This document shows positions 1 through 21,775 of a stretch of DNA of 64,000 nt, piece by piece (position 1 is the first letter of the stretch; every line of letters begins with the position of its first letter). Source of the DNA: Odobenus rosmarus divergens (Eukaryota; Chordata; Mammalia; Carnivora; Odobenidae); contig NW_004451008.1 of NCBI RefSeq assembly GCF_000321225.1, positions 599,025 through 663,024 of the forward strand, given 5' to 3'. The notes under the pieces are model-generated. The model was not told the origin of the DNA. It saw only the letters and a program-made list of their open reading frames with translations, and ran no database searches. Both the position numbers and the translations under genes were made by a program.

Positions 1-1049
1 AGGCAGGTCTTCCCTTTCTTTTGCTGAGTCAACAAGCTCCATCTACTTCCAGTCTCTCTTTTCCTGAGCCAGTACAAGTATGGGTTGGAAATAACTTTCC
101 CCTTCAATCTGCTGTCTAAATAGGAGATTTAAAATAACAAAGAAAGTATAAAATTATTTAGTTGTCAAAATTATATATGTGGGAAGCTTTTACTTTTTTT
201 GGCATGTTGAAAGCAGATTTTAAAGAGTACGGAAGCTTATTTTGTTTTTATATTCTTTGGTATTATAAACGGAATGGGCCCAGTCTTTTCAAGCTGTGAA
301 ATTGTCCTTGAGCAGTCCTCATAGAGCAGTGGTTTCTTTGTTGGTTTGTTTTACTCTCTGTAATTCAGACTCAGAAGGTTACAAGCTTAAACATATATGG
401 CAGACAGCATTCTGCTACAAAAGGATTTCTACATACCCCCAAAATGGAAAAGGGAATATGAAAATATAGCAGTATAGACCTTTCCGAAGGGCCTGTCGTT
501 TGATTCCCTTGATCTGTCAGTCTCCTAATGTGTATGGGGGGAGGCACCTATATGGTGTGGACATGTAGGCCTGAACAGATTTTAAAGCTGTCCCATTTTA
601 CTGCTTCTGTCACTAATGACAGTCTGTCATAGTCATATCCTAATGTATGGTTCAGAGAGCTACTGTCTCATAGACGTGAACAGCACAAGCACAAGAATCA
701 AGCTGCATGGGAAGTAAACCTGAGGAATTCATCTCACCTCTTTCCTGTTGCTGCCCTCCCCTTCACAGCCACATTGCTAATCTCAGATACGATTTTTATG
801 TGACTAGGCCAGTTTTGGTAAAGACATGAATTGAGCACTGTGCAAGTTCCAAAATGAACAGCGCATCAAAGAATTTAGTCTGCTAAAGAAAATATATATG
901 TGCCTTAGTGCCGTACATAATGAAAACTGTATTCCACAAACATCTTAGATGCAGTATCAGAGTTTTAAAAAAAAAAGCATAACTCTGAATGTACCTTCAT
1001 CGCATATAACCAACTCCTGATCTTTTCCTCAACTGGCTTTTGTCCCCAG
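1..1049 (+). other. DNAJB11: DNAJB11 intron (partial), no gene of its own
   Basis: AT-rich intronic sequence leading to the acceptor at 1048-1049. I see no recognisable repeat copy or RNA gene in it. Confidence 0.7.
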
Positions 1050-10955
<9,906 letters not shown>

Positions 10956-11270
10956 GAGTGAATAAAATTGGACTTTGTTTAAAATAAGTGAATCAGCGAT
11001 ATTTATTATCTACAGGGGTTTTTTTGTGTGTGTTTTTGTTATTTTCAATATGCAAGTTTGGCTTAATTTTTTTCTCCTAATGATTGTCATGAGATGAATA
11101 AGAGGGCTTAAGAATTTGTCCATTTGTGTTCAGAAAAGAATGACCAGCAAAAGGTTTAATAATACCTCTCCGTTTGGGGATTTAATGTCTGGTGCTGCTG
11201 CCTGAGTTTCAAGAATTAAAGCTGCAAGAGGACTCCAGGAGCAAAAGAAACACAATATAAAGGGTTGGAG
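10956..11270 (+). other. DNAJB11: DNAJB11 3' UTR (end not fixed)
   Basis: AT-rich sequence after the stop codon. An AATAAA occurs at 10961-10966, too close to the stop to be the likely main signal. A variant ATTAAA at 11215-11220 and an AATATA near 11264 are better-placed candidates, but no strong GT-rich downstream element decides between them. The 3' end given here is approximate. Confidence 0.5.
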
Positions 11271-11687
11271 TTAACTGTTAGCTACTTCGTTCAAAATGCC
11301 AACTGGAGAAGTCTGTTTTTAAATACATTTTGTTGCTATTTTTTTCTTGACTCCTGTTTCTTGTTGGTTTAGCTGCCCTGTTGTCCTTCTGTCTCCATCT
11401 GGTCACTTTCCCTTGATCCGCCCAGTTGCCCCCTGGCTTTCTGTGGGCTAATTGGGTTGTCTCCTACTGGCAAGATGGACACACAAATCTGCAAAAGGCT
11501 GGTAATGATCCAGTCCCCATGCCCAATCAAACACATATAGTATCTTCTAGAAAGGAGCTTGAAGAAACTGAGTAGATTAGAGATTGGGGAACGTGAGTCA
11601 AGGTTACACAAAGATCTAACTATTTCTGAGAAGTATATTTCCTCTCATTTAATTTGGGAATGATCTGATACGGATACTTTGCTGTTT

Positions 11688-11882
11688 TGTTTTTTTTTTA
11701 AAGATTTTATATATTTGAGAGAGAGAGAATGAGAGAGAGAGAGCACAAGAGGGAAGAGGGTCAGAGGGAGAAGCAGACTCCCCGCTGAGCAAGGAGCCCG
11801 ATGTGGGACTCGATCCCGGGACTCCAGGATCATGACCTGAGCTGAAGGCAGTCGCTTAACCAACTGAGCCACACAGGTGCCC
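11688..11882 (-). mobile_element. Can-SINE, antisense
   Basis: Poly-T start, AAAGATTTTATATATTTGAGAG, and CAGGTGCCC end. Flanked by a perfect 13-bp target-site duplication TACTTTGCTGTTT (11675-11687 and 11883-11895), indicating a fairly young insertion. Confidence 0.95.
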
Positions 11883-11895
11883 TACTTTGCTGTTT

Positions 11896-13235
11896 AGAAA
11901 GCACTTTTCATATATACAGTCTCGGTTGACCTCATGATTAAAAAGCCTTTGGTGTGTGTTAGGAACAAGCATTACCACTGGCTCTAGAAAATGAATGTGA
12001 GGTAGACCAGCAGATTACTTTTGGCTCCCCGAGTGGCCCCTGAGTCAGAGGGCACGAGACTTTTGAACCTCCTTCACTCTTCCACAGGCCCGTCACACTA
12101 CTCTTCGTATACGTTTGGGCTTCTGGCCTCAGCTGGTGAGCGGTTCAATAGTGTCAAACAACTTCTGTTGCAGGATGTGTGCAGCTACCTTCCTGCCATC
12201 CGTGGAGTTCCAGCAGCATTCCCACCTTTGTTCAGGTAGCCAGTGCTGCTATTTGCCTTTTTGTTGCATTTTGCCCCCCATTTACAAAAATGAGTGGACT
12301 AAGGGAAAAAAATGAAAATTTCATCAATTTAGAACAGTTAAGAACAAGATGAAAAGAAGCAGCACACTTTTAACCTCAATCGGATACTATTTGGACTTGA
12401 ATACAACTGTGTGTTCCCTTGTGAAGGAAAAGAACAAAATTAAAAGGCTTATTTGAAATGCTGGAAATCTATTTTAGAATTCAAATGAAACCATGTAAAT
12501 ACATATTTAAGTTTAGTGGACTTTTTGTACATTTGATCTTCATTATATACTGAGTTACCTCATTGAACATTTTTTAGAAATAATCATCATTTCCCATACA
12601 TTTCTTGGCCCAAGAGAACTCTTGATTGTTATCTGCACTTGCTCATCCCCCTGTTTCTAAGATTTTTTGCAAGAGTCAGTCACATCCTAAGAGCTAGAGT
12701 TACTAGTCTTGGCTAAAAAGACCCCATAGAGATAATGTTCTTACCACAAATAAGAATGTTAATGGGGCTTTGTCACTCCTGTTAATTCATGGTCCAGATG
12801 GCCATGGTTTGAGAAGTTAAAGAAGAATATTCTTTTATCATTTTACTGAGCTTCAGTTCACTTTAAGCTTTATCTGAAGCACACTGTAATGTGGAAAGAT
12901 TTGTATCAAAGTTCTGTAGATTTTTCTCGTTATAAACCATTGGGACAGAATGGTGGTGGTGGTGATGATGGGGAGATCTTAAAACCAGGCTCCAGAGCCC
13001 AAGCTTTTTGCACTATGGTATAGAAGTTAGTGCCATCCACAATTGGAGTGCTGGTCCCTGAGAGAGCTAGCTCCCTCCAAAGTAGACTAAAGATAAACAC
13101 CTATCCAGGAACGTTGCAGAGAGAGTTATTGGGCTTGGGAGGTTGTAACCATCATATGCATGTTCTCTTCAGCCAGAAGTTTCTCTGTATTACAGAGTTG
13201 TCAAGTGAGGAACAGTTAAGAGTTGTCTTCTTACT
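11896..13235. other. Intergenic sequence, no recognised gene
   Basis: Unremarkable AT-rich intergenic DNA with a short GGT/GAT run near 12950-12970. No repeat or exon is recognised. Confidence 0.6.
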
Positions 13236-13420
13236 GAGTAAAAAATATTTATTGAGTGCTTACTATGGGCCAGGTTCTGTTCAAGTACTTTATAGGAGGA
13301 GCTCATTTAAATAGAAGGGAAACTGTTATCCTCGGTGTACAGATGAGGAAATTAAGTTCCATCTCACAGCTTACGAGTGGTGGAACCAGCATTTGAACCC
13401 AAGCAGTCTGCTCCAGCATG
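13236..13420 (-). repeat. MIR SINE, antisense
   Basis: Reads as an inverted MIR: TTATTGAGTGCTTACTATGGGCCAGG, CATTTAAAT, GTACAGATGAGGAAATTAAG, then CAGCTTACGAGTGGTGGAACC. Confidence 0.8.
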
Positions 13421-13895
13421 CAGAGAATTTGATCAAAGGGGATGTAAATCCAAACTGTCACAAAATACCACACTATGAGTTTTTTATTTCTTCGGTGGCC
13501 TTTGAAGCACAAACCTTCAGGTGAATCTGAAGTTTCAAGCTGAGACCTTATCACTGTGGCTCACTTTAAAGAGGAACTGGCTGAGCTGAGAAGTAGCTAT
13601 GGGCTACTAGCCATGGGCGTGTTGTCCCTGGAATTTTGGTGGCAGCATATGAATCCAGAATGATCATGGTATTTCAGACGATCTGGCCAAACTCTGGGTA
13701 ATTCCTAGAGTACACAGATATCTTTTATTTAACTCTCACTGTAGAAACCGAGAGCCCCATCAGTGATCTGGACGCCAGGAAGAAGACACCCTGACTGATG
13801 TGCCCCACAGTTGCCCAGAAAGCAGTCTGTGAATCTACAGGGTTCTCAGCAGTTTGCTCAAGTGTGATCGTGCTTAGCCCCAAGGCTGCAGTTCT

Positions 13896-14100
13896 TTTTT
13901 TTTTTTTTTTAAGATTTTATTTATTCATTTGAGACAGAGATACAGAGAGAGAGCACAAGCAGGGGGAGCAGCAGAGGGACAGGGAGAAGCAGACTCCCCA
14001 CTGAGCAGGGAGCCTGGTGCGGGGTTCGATCCCAGGATCCAGGGATCAGGACCTGAGCCAAAGGCAGACGCTCAACTGAATGAGCCACCCAGGTGCCCCC
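13896..14100 (-). mobile_element. Can-SINE, antisense
   Basis: Long T run, AAGATTTTATTTATTCATTTG, a purine-rich block and CACCCAGGTGCCCCC at the far end. Flanking copies of CTGCAGTTCT (13886-13895 and 14104-14113) form the target-site duplication. Confidence 0.94.
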
Positions 14101-14114
14101 AAGTCTGCAGTTCT

Positions 14115-14507
14115 CGGTCCAAGTGTTGACAGTGCAGTGAGACTGTCTGGATTCAAACCCTGCCTCTGCCAATTACCAGCTCTGTGACCCCAGATAAATA
14201 TCTTAACCTCTCTGAGCTTCAGTCTCCTCCCCTACCTCATATTCTGACCATTAAACAACATGATGTATTTGAAACTTACCACAGTACCTGGTATGTAGCA
14301 AGCACTCTATTTTTTTTTAGAGAGAGAGAGAGGGTGAGCAGGTGGGAGGGGCAGAGGGAGAGAGAGAAGTTTAAGCAGGCTCCAGGGTCAAGATTGGAGC
14401 CCAACACAGGGCTTGATCTCATGACCCTGAGATCATGACCTGAGCTGAAATCAATCATTTAACTGAGCCACCCAGGCACTCAACAAGCACTCTTTAAATA
14501 TTAGTTA
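14115..14507 (+). repeat. MIR SINE, sense, split by a Can-SINE
   Basis: GTGAGACTGTCTGGATTCAAACCC, CTCTGTGACCCC and CTCTGAGCTTCAGT mark a sense MIR whose distal end resumes after 14485 (CAAGCACTCTTTAAATATT). The interval contains the SINE at 14309-14484. Confidence 0.75.
14309..14484 (-). mobile_element. Can-SINE, antisense, nested in MIR
   Basis: T-rich start, AG repeats, AGATCATGACCTGAGCTGAAATC and CCACCCAGGCACTC end. The duplication AAGCACTCT occurs at 14300-14308 and 14485-14493. Its body (GAAATCAATCATTTAACTGAG) belongs to an older subfamily than the CTTCGG-type copies. Confidence 0.9.
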
Positions 14508-14865
14508 TTGCTATGGACTGAATGTGCCCACCTCCAAAACTTAATAGGTTGAAGACCTAATCCCTAGTATGACGGTATTCAGAGGTGTATCCAGAGGGCC
14601 CTTGGGAGGTAATTAGGGGATAAAGGTGGAGCTCTCATGAATGGGATTAGTGTCCTTATAAGAAGAAACCTGAGAAAGAGAATCCCTCCACCATGTGAGG
14701 ACAGAACAGGCCATCTGCAAACCAGGAAGTGAGCCCTCACCAGATGCTGGACCTCCAGCACCTTGATCTTGGTCTTCCCAACTGTAGAACTGTGAGAAAT
14801 AACTGTTTGTTGTTTAAAGCTTCAGTCATGGTAATTTGTTACAACAGCCTGCGCTAAGAGTTATT
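14508..14865 (+). repeat. MaLR-type solitary LTR, sense
   Basis: The order is that of an ERVL-MaLR (MST/MLT1-like) LTR: GCTATGGACTGAATGTG, AAGACCTAATCCC, GGGAGGTAATTAGGG, CATGAATGGGATTAGTGTCC, CCACCATGTGAGGACA, GAACTGTGAGAAATAA and a TTTGTTACAACAGCC end. It is a non-coding old LTR; no retroviral genes are present next to it. Confidence 0.8.
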
Positions 14866-15422
14866 ATTGCTGTTATATAATAAATGTGACTCAACTGTTT
14901 TTGAAGCGATTTGCATTTCTGGTAAAACATCATTATTTGTGAACCACTAACAGGTTGTCTTTCCCCACTGTCAAACAATGTAAAACATACCTTGACCTGC
15001 ACATGTGTGGATTTCTGACCTTGTGACAACACGGTCCCCCAATACACTAACTGTGGAAAACAAACAGGAGCATCTGCTGAAGGATTTCTGAGAGAACCAG
15101 TGGAAAACGGCACTACATTCTCAGTCGGCTCCAAGCACAGAAAGAGAGGAATGTGCTAGGAGGGACATGTGCTAAGTAGTAAAAGGTGGAAAAAGCAAAG
15201 CACCCCCAGGCCTTACAAGAAAAAGCAGCTGTCTCCAGAGCCCACCTGCCACGTGCATTTACACAGCAGGAAGCCTCAGATCTCTTGGGCCTTTGCTCCC
15301 GCAGCTGTGACAGGCAAGACTCATAGTACGTGGTGTGACTCTCATCAGCACTGGGGGGGACCAACTCCTCCCTGTTTGCCTGGGACTTGTTTCCAGTTTG
15401 GGCGCCAGAAGTCCCCAATCCC

Positions 15423-16047
15423 TAATGGATAAAGAAGAGGTGGTATATATACACAATGGAATATTATGCAGCCATCAAAAGGAATGAGATCTTGCCATTT
15501 GCAACGACGTGGATGGAACTGGAGGGTGTTATGCTGAGTGAGTCAATCAGAGAAAGACATGTATCATATGACCTCACTGATATGAGGAATTCTTAATCTC
15601 AGGAAACAAACTGAGGGTTGCTGGAGTGCTGGGGGGTGGGAGGGATGGGGTGGCTGGGTGACAGACATTGGGGAGGGTATGTGCTATGGCGAGTGCTGTG
15701 AATTGTGCAAGACTGTTGAATCACAGATCTGTGCCTCTGAAACAAATAATGCAATATATGTTAAGAAAAAAAAGAAGAAGAAGAAGATAGCAGGAGGGGA
15801 AGAATGAAGGGGAGTAAATCAGAGGGGGAGACGAACCATTAGAGACAATGGACTCTGAAAAACAAACTGAGGGTTCTAGAGGGGAGGGGCGTAGGGGGAT
15901 GGGTTAGCCTGGTGATGGGTATTAAAGAGGCCACATTCTGCGTGGAGCACTGGGTGTTATGCACAAACAATGAATCATGGAGCACTACATCCAAAACTAA
16001 TGATGTAATGTGTGGTGATTAACATAACAATAAAAAATTTAAAAAAA
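15423..16047 (+). mobile_element. 5'-truncated young L1, sense, with intact tail and TSD
   Basis: Begins in the last codons of ORF2 (frame reading ..VVYIYTMEYYAAIKRNEIL.., MPFATTW-like C-terminal region), then a carnivoran L1 3' UTR with G-rich blocks (GGGGGGTGGGAGGGATGGGG), and ends TAACAATAAAAAATTTAAAAAAAA. The duplication AGAAGTCCCcAATCCC / AGAAGTCCCcCATCCC (15407-15422, 16048-16063) brackets it. The 3' UTR holds two G-rich segments, each introduced by ACAAACTGAGGGTT. Confidence 0.92.
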
Positions 16048-16063
16048 AGAAGTCCCCCATCCC

Positions 16064-19000
16064 AGAAACCCCTTAGTCTCAGGCAAACCAGGATGGCCTG
16101 TCACCCTAAGGTCCAGCAACTTGCACAGAAGCCTCCGCAGCTCATGTCATTTATGTCGTGGGCCAGCGCAGAGGGACAGCTGATGGGACCAGAGGGGCTA
16201 GAGCCTGGCTGAGTCCTGATATTGCTCCTGGCAGGAGGAGTCCATGAGACATGTGCACGGAGGCCCAGAGAAGCAGGGCCAAGGTCAACTAGTACAAGGC
16301 AAGTGTGTGCAGGGACAGGACAGGCCCCGCGTGTCACTCCCAGCTTGTTCAAAGATTGGCATGCCTTGAAAACAATATTCCACTTTGGATGATTATACAG
16401 GGGACAGGGAGAAAGTGACCTTCTTTGGTAAAAGTTATATATTCACCTGGCCTATTAGGTTGAAGGTAAAGGAATTACTGCATATACTGACTATATGATT
16501 AAATTGTAAACGTCATTATCTTTCATTTCCCAGTTTTCCATTTACTTTAATGAATAACTTTATCCATTTATGCCAAGAATATAGGCCTCTTACATGGTGC
16601 TAGGCTTAAAGTCCTCTAAAAATATCTTTTAAATTATTTTTTCTGATTATAAGTTGGTACAGTTCTCCCACTTTGGCTTGTTTTATTCTCTTTTTTGTTT
16701 GTCTGTTCTTTGTTGTGTGGTTATTTGTTGTGTGAGTCTTGAGCCAGGCATCTGCTTAAGACACATATTAGGGTCTTAATTTTACATAGCTGTTTCTGTG
16801 AACAGTGGTATTGTGTTTAGCAGCATCCTGCTCTGACGGCTGACAGCAAGCACCTGCTGGCTGGCTGGTCTCAGAGGCCCTGTCACAGCCTGAGCTTGGG
16901 AGCATGGGTTACAAAAACCCTCCAGAGGAGGAAAGCCCAGCATTCGCAAGGTTTCTTTATTTCCACGGGAGGGCACTGTCTACCGTGGGGGGGATGGGCC
17001 TGTGGTACCCCCGGAGGACTAAGGAGTCCCGCCTGGAAGTTTGGACTGACTGGCTGCCAGGTTCTGGTGTGTTCTAGGGTCATTTTAGCTCACCTGCCTC
17101 GCCCCTTATGACCGAGGCAGAGCCTCTGTGTGCTCTCGTCAAGCCTGAGACAGGCGCATTGGTGTCTGGTGGAGAGAAGGAGTGGGCAAAATTACATCTA
17201 AGGGAGAGAGAGACAGCTGGATTGTGGAAGACTTCACAGACTTCATTTGGTGTAAAAACAATTAGGACTAATTGCAGACTTTGTCCAAGGGAAACAGGAG
17301 AGGGAAACAGTACTGATTCGTTACACAGGTATTAAGCAGCCACTATATACATGATGACCTTTGGAGGCCATGGGGTGCAGGGATGGCCCTGGAGGAGGAG
17401 CCCAGCCAGTGCAGGGTGGGGGTGCAGGCTTGTTCCCTCTGCAGCCTCCCCCCTGACCCTCAGCTCAGACTCCCTACCAACATAGAGCTTCCGGAGGGGC
17501 TTGCCAGTCCACAAGGCCAGGGGCACACACGGAGGCACCTTGGGTCATCCCTGGGCCAGCGTTTGCTGAAGACGGTTCCGGTTCTGGGGAAGACCGTTCC
17601 TAGTGATACGCTGAGTCTGCTCCTGGACCATGGCCTCCATCACTTTCTCTCTCCTCCTTCACACGCCTTCTTTGAAAATGGTATCGCGTGCCTCTCCTGT
17701 GTGTGGCTCAGAGCTAGACCCTGCCACTGCCTTTCCACCGCACAAAAACTCCTCCCTGGGGGTTACGGCTGTTCTCTGCACCCCCGTTGGGGAAATGGGC
17801 CCTGGGGTGTTCGTGACACCATCAGAGGGGCAGAGCAGAGGCAGGACAGAGGCTCACAGGCACCGCGGGGTGAACTGCTACTCAGCGGTGGGGCTCAGGG
17901 TGGCCTGACTGGGGCTCGAGGGAAGGCCGCTGACATGTCACGAAGTGGCGCTCACATCGCATTTGATGTCCTACAGAGGAAACAGTACTCAGGCCTATCA
18001 AAGGAAGGGGCGCACTGGTGGAGGTCAGGGCCACACACCGCCCCCCCCAGCTGCAGCCCACCCTGTCCCAGGTTCTTGGGGCAGTAACTTTCCCCTGCAC
18101 CTGTCTTTGAGCTCATGGACAGAAGACATATGAATAACAAACCGACTTTCGACCTATCTTATTACATCAGAAAGTAAATCAACCTTGAACTGTTAGTTTT
18201 GGATTTTATACAAAGAGATTATGCTGCCATCCCCCTCTCTCTCCAATCTCCTGATGATGTGTGGTCTCTGTTGGTTTAAACTGTCCTGGGTAACCATTTC
18301 CTATCCCTTTTTCAATGGGATGCTCCCACATGTCTTTTGCTGAATGTCCTGTTCTCTGTTCACTTCTCAAAACACCGTCTGTTAGTGATTTGGAGGGAGT
18401 GGACACTGTTTTTCTAAAAGTGATCTAATGACATGGGCTCTGTGAGAGCAACGCTCTTCTGCAGGGCACCTCTCCCCGCCACCCCCCCACCCCGCACCCC
18501 GCACCTCCGCCTGCCCCAGGCACTGCCGGCCCTCATCCAGGGCACCCCGGCTGGCTGCTAAACCGCGCCCGCTCCTGCCTCAGCTCTGTTCCTAGAGCAT
18601 CCAGGCCCCCAGTGAGTTCTGGGCAGACAGTGCAGAAAGATCTCTTTGCTCTTTTGTGTTACAGGCTGTCAATGGGCGTACAACAGAAATGCTTGAACTT
18701 CCTGAGGTCTTCTAGGGACAGCCCCTCTTCAGTTCTTTCTCATAATAGGGCTCAGATAATGTGTTTAAAGCAGGGCCAGGCGGGAGACAGAGCTGAGTGA
18801 TGGACAATATTTTGTTGTTCCCTTTGACCAGGGAGGAGGCTTCAGTACCAGGCAGGCCCTTCAGTCCTGGTTCTGTTCCAGGGAGGTGGGCTCGGCCCCG
18901 GAAGGCCCCCCCACCCCTCCTACAGATGGTGGCCTGGTGTCTGTCCCACCAGTCTTCAGACGTGCGGCAACACAGCCTGGGAGGAGGTTGAGGCTCTAGG

Positions 19001-19680
19001 GCCACACAGGCCACACAGAACTTAACTTGCTATCTATGAAACTCTGTCCCATTGAATTTAGGAGAGGGAGCTCCAACTTTTAGAAACCACAGGAAAAGAA
19101 AAATCAAAACATCAATCAATCAATAAAAGAAAAATCAAAGCATGTTGATCCAGTGGCAAACTTCAGTCTGTATGCAAATCACACTGGAATACAGCAAAAT
19201 GTATATTGGCATGTCATTCATGATCCATGTGTTAATGGAAATAAAATTTTAAATGCCAATTTTAGGATGGTAAGGTCGAGGAAGAGACAAATGTTTAAAG
19301 GAAACGATGTTTTTCCTTTCATGTTGTCCCTTGTCTGTGTCGCCAGGGTATGACTTTGGGTAATTTTACAAATGCCAACACGTGCATTGCTTTCTGGACC
19401 ACTCCAGGCTTCTGGTTGGGGCAACCCAGCGCTATGGAATGAAATGGGGGCCATGGCTATGTGGGGTTAGTGGGCAGAGGACAAGCCGTGGACCCTGGTT
19501 AGAATTCTATCTCCACCATTAGCCCGCTGTGCAAATCCCTACACAGAATTTGCTTTATAAAAGACAAAGAGAAGACACGTTAGACAATGGGGATTCCAGA
19601 TTGAATTTTCTCTTGGTCTGTATTTCATCTATTATTTTACTTGTTTCAGTATTTTTATTTCAATAGCAATAATTTCAATT
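16064..19680. other. Intergenic, partly GC-rich, no gene supported
   Basis: 16.8-18.9 kb is richer in G and C and therefore has longer chance open frames, the longest being plus-strand 17383-18087 (234 codons). That frame shows no domain, no repeat-free homology I recognise, and is matched by overlapping frames on both strands. A C-rich tract lies near 18474-18545. No repeat is clearly recognised. Confidence 0.55.
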
Positions 19681-19696
19681 AAGAATTTCTATTCGA

Positions 19697-19896
19697 GAGG
19701 CACCTGGGTGGCCCTTTAAGTCTTTAAGTGTCTGCCTTCGGCTCAGGTCATGATCCCAGGGTCCTGGAATTGAGCCCTGCATCGGGCTCTCTGCTCAGCG
19801 GGAAGCCTGCTTCTCCCTCTCCCACTCCCCCTGCTTGTGTTCCCTCTCTCGCTGTGTCTCTCTCTGTGAAATAAATAAATAAAATCTTTAAAAAAA
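19697..19896 (+). mobile_element. Can-SINE, sense, with perfect 16-bp TSD
   Basis: Starts GAGGCACCTGGGTGG and ends AAATAAATAAATAAAATC plus poly-A. It is flanked by perfect copies of AAGAATTTCTATTCGA at 19681-19696 and 19897-19912. The A-box region is altered (GGCCCTTTAAGTCTTTAAG replaces GGCTCAGTCGTTAAG). Confidence 0.95.
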
Positions 19897-20069
19897 AAGA
19901 ATTTCTATTCGATTATTTGTTACATCTGCCTCTCCCCATCCCTGCCCCTCCCTTGCTTTCTGGTTCCTATGAATAACATGGCTAGATTTCATTTACTAGT
20001 TGGACAGGCATCTAGCAGAATGGCATTTGGAGGAAAGACTAAGAAAGGCCTTGGGGAAAGGGCTGCCCC

Positions 20070-20330
20070 CTGAAAGGGCAGCTGAGCATGGCACTGCCCC
20101 TCAGGAACAGGCAATCTGTGTTTACAAGGGTTCTTACCATTCCCTAAACTCAGCCCATCCGTCTCCACCTCTTGACTTGGCCAATATACTTCTTCCAACC
20201 AGACAGCCATACCCTGATTTCTACCTGTCTGAAACCTGTCCATCCTTCAGGGTTAGACTCAAAATGTGTCCTCATCCATGACTCCTTTCCTCTCCCTTGC
20301 CCACCCTCAGCTGGGAACAAGTCTCCCCTT
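20070..20330 (+). repeat. L2-like LINE fragment, sense
   Basis: Pyrimidine-rich sequence with the CATCCTTCAGGGTTAGACTCAAAATGT stretch resembling the L2 3' region. Diverged; call is tentative. Confidence 0.4.
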
Positions 20331-20990
20331 CTCCCGTGAATGCTGATGGCACTGGATTCCCCTTATGTCCCACCTATCGTTAATAGGACTGGCTACACGA
20401 TTTCTTGGCTCCATGTGAAATGAAGGCACAGGGCCCCTTGTTCAAAACTTACTAACACTTTACAGGATGGCTACAGCAGAGCATCATACCAAGTGCAGGA
20501 CCCTTCGAAGTGCGAGTCACACATCACTGCGCCCGATCCTCGCCCAGCTAGATGGCCAGATGACGACTGGGACACTCCAAGGGAAACTGAGGCCCACTGG
20601 ACAAACATGATTGTTTAAATGCCTATTCAAATCCCCTCCTAGGGAACCTCCTTAGCTGCCCACCTTCCTGAGCCTGGCTTGTCGCCCCAGCACCTACATG
20701 CCTGGCTCTCTGCCTCTCCAGCACTGAGCGGAGGGCGCTGCTCCCTGAGCCCCCCAGCCACTCTGCCCTATGCCTATTGCCCCTTGTCCTTAAGTCTTGC
20801 CTTGTTGATTCCCCGGGGTGGCCAGTAGGACCAGGAACGGGGAAGAATCCATTGGTTATTTTCCACAATACCACCACATCTCCCTTTCTCTTTCTGTTCC
20901 CTCCTGTTGCCAGAAATTGCCAACACACGACTCTCGCCGCCAGCATGCTGGTGCAAAAATGCAGTCACGCTCTTCTACCTATTCTATTTC

Positions 20991-21231
20991 CTTTCATTTA
21001 TTTATTTGTTATTTATTTTTTTATGTATATATAAAATAAAATATTTTATTTATTCATTTGAGAGAGAGAGTGTGTGTGTGAGAGCATGAGCAGAGGGGAG
21101 GGCCAGAGGGAGAGGGAGAAGCAGACTCCCCACTGAGCAGGGAGCCCCATTCGGGGCTCAATCCCAGGACCCCGGGATCATGACCTGAGCTGAAGGCAGA
21201 CCCTTAACCGACGGAGCCACCCAGGCACCCC
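20991..21231 (-). mobile_element. Can-SINE, antisense, with expanded AT-rich tail
   Basis: The SINE body is normal (AGCAGACTCCCCACTGAGCAGGG to CACCCAGGCACCCC). Its tail side is a 60-base mosaic of TTTA, TATA and ATAAA in place of a simple T run. TSD CTACCTATTCTATTTC (20975-20990) matches CCACCTGTTCTATTTC after the element. Confidence 0.9.
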
Positions 21232-21284
21232 CCACCTGTTCTATTTCTTTAAGTGGTAATATAGATACTTACCTGATGCAGGAA

Positions 21285-21440
21285 TGGGAGTGTACTATCT
21301 CATTTAATGCTCTCAATCCTTTGAAGTACATGCTGCTATTATTATGCCTTTTACAGATGAGTAAACCAACTCAGAGAAGTTAAGCAATTTGCCCAAGATG
21401 ATCAAGTTAAGGAGTGCTTACTCTTAGCCACTGGGCTGTG
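21285..21440 (-). repeat. MIR SINE, antisense
   Basis: TCTCATTTAATGCTCTCAATCC, TTTTACAGATGAGTAAACC and AAGTTAAGCAATTTGCCC are the reversed MIR landmarks. Confidence 0.75.
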
Positions 21441-21539
21441 TCGCCTCTGTACAGGCTAACTGAAGGCAAAGACCAAACTTGGTCTCTTTTCCCCACGGTA
21501 CCACTTTTTGCATTCAGTCCTAGTGTGCTATTGGGGTTA

Positions 21540-21775
21540 TTAAGAGCCCCCATTTATTGATAGTTGTGTACCGCCTTAGGCTGAGAATTTGCAAATGTTC
21601 TCATTAAATCCTTAGCACATCTCTACTAGCCAGGTTTTACTGCCCATTTTTCACAGATGAAGAAGCTAAGGCTTAGCAAGATTAAATCTCCCGCTAGGTC
21701 ACATAGCTAGTAAATCGTGGCACTGGGGTCAGTCCTGACTCTAAATGCAGGGCTCCTAATCAAGCTAAGCTGCTC
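21540..21775 (-). repeat. MIR SINE, antisense
   Basis: CATTTATTGATAGTTGTGTACC, TTCTCATTAAATCC, TTTTTCACAGATGAAGAAGC and GGTCACATAGCTAGTAAAT. A second, separate MIR 100 bases from the previous one. Confidence 0.8.

Noticed and set aside
10961..10966. AATAAA five bases after the DNAJB11 stop codon as the main polyadenylation signal
   Set aside because: It would leave almost no 3' UTR; DNAJB11 mRNAs have a longer one, so later variant signals are more likely.
17383..18087. 234-codon open frame on the plus strand
   Set aside because: It lies in GC-rich intergenic DNA where several overlapping frames are open on both strands; no domain, signal peptide, splice context or family resemblance is visible.
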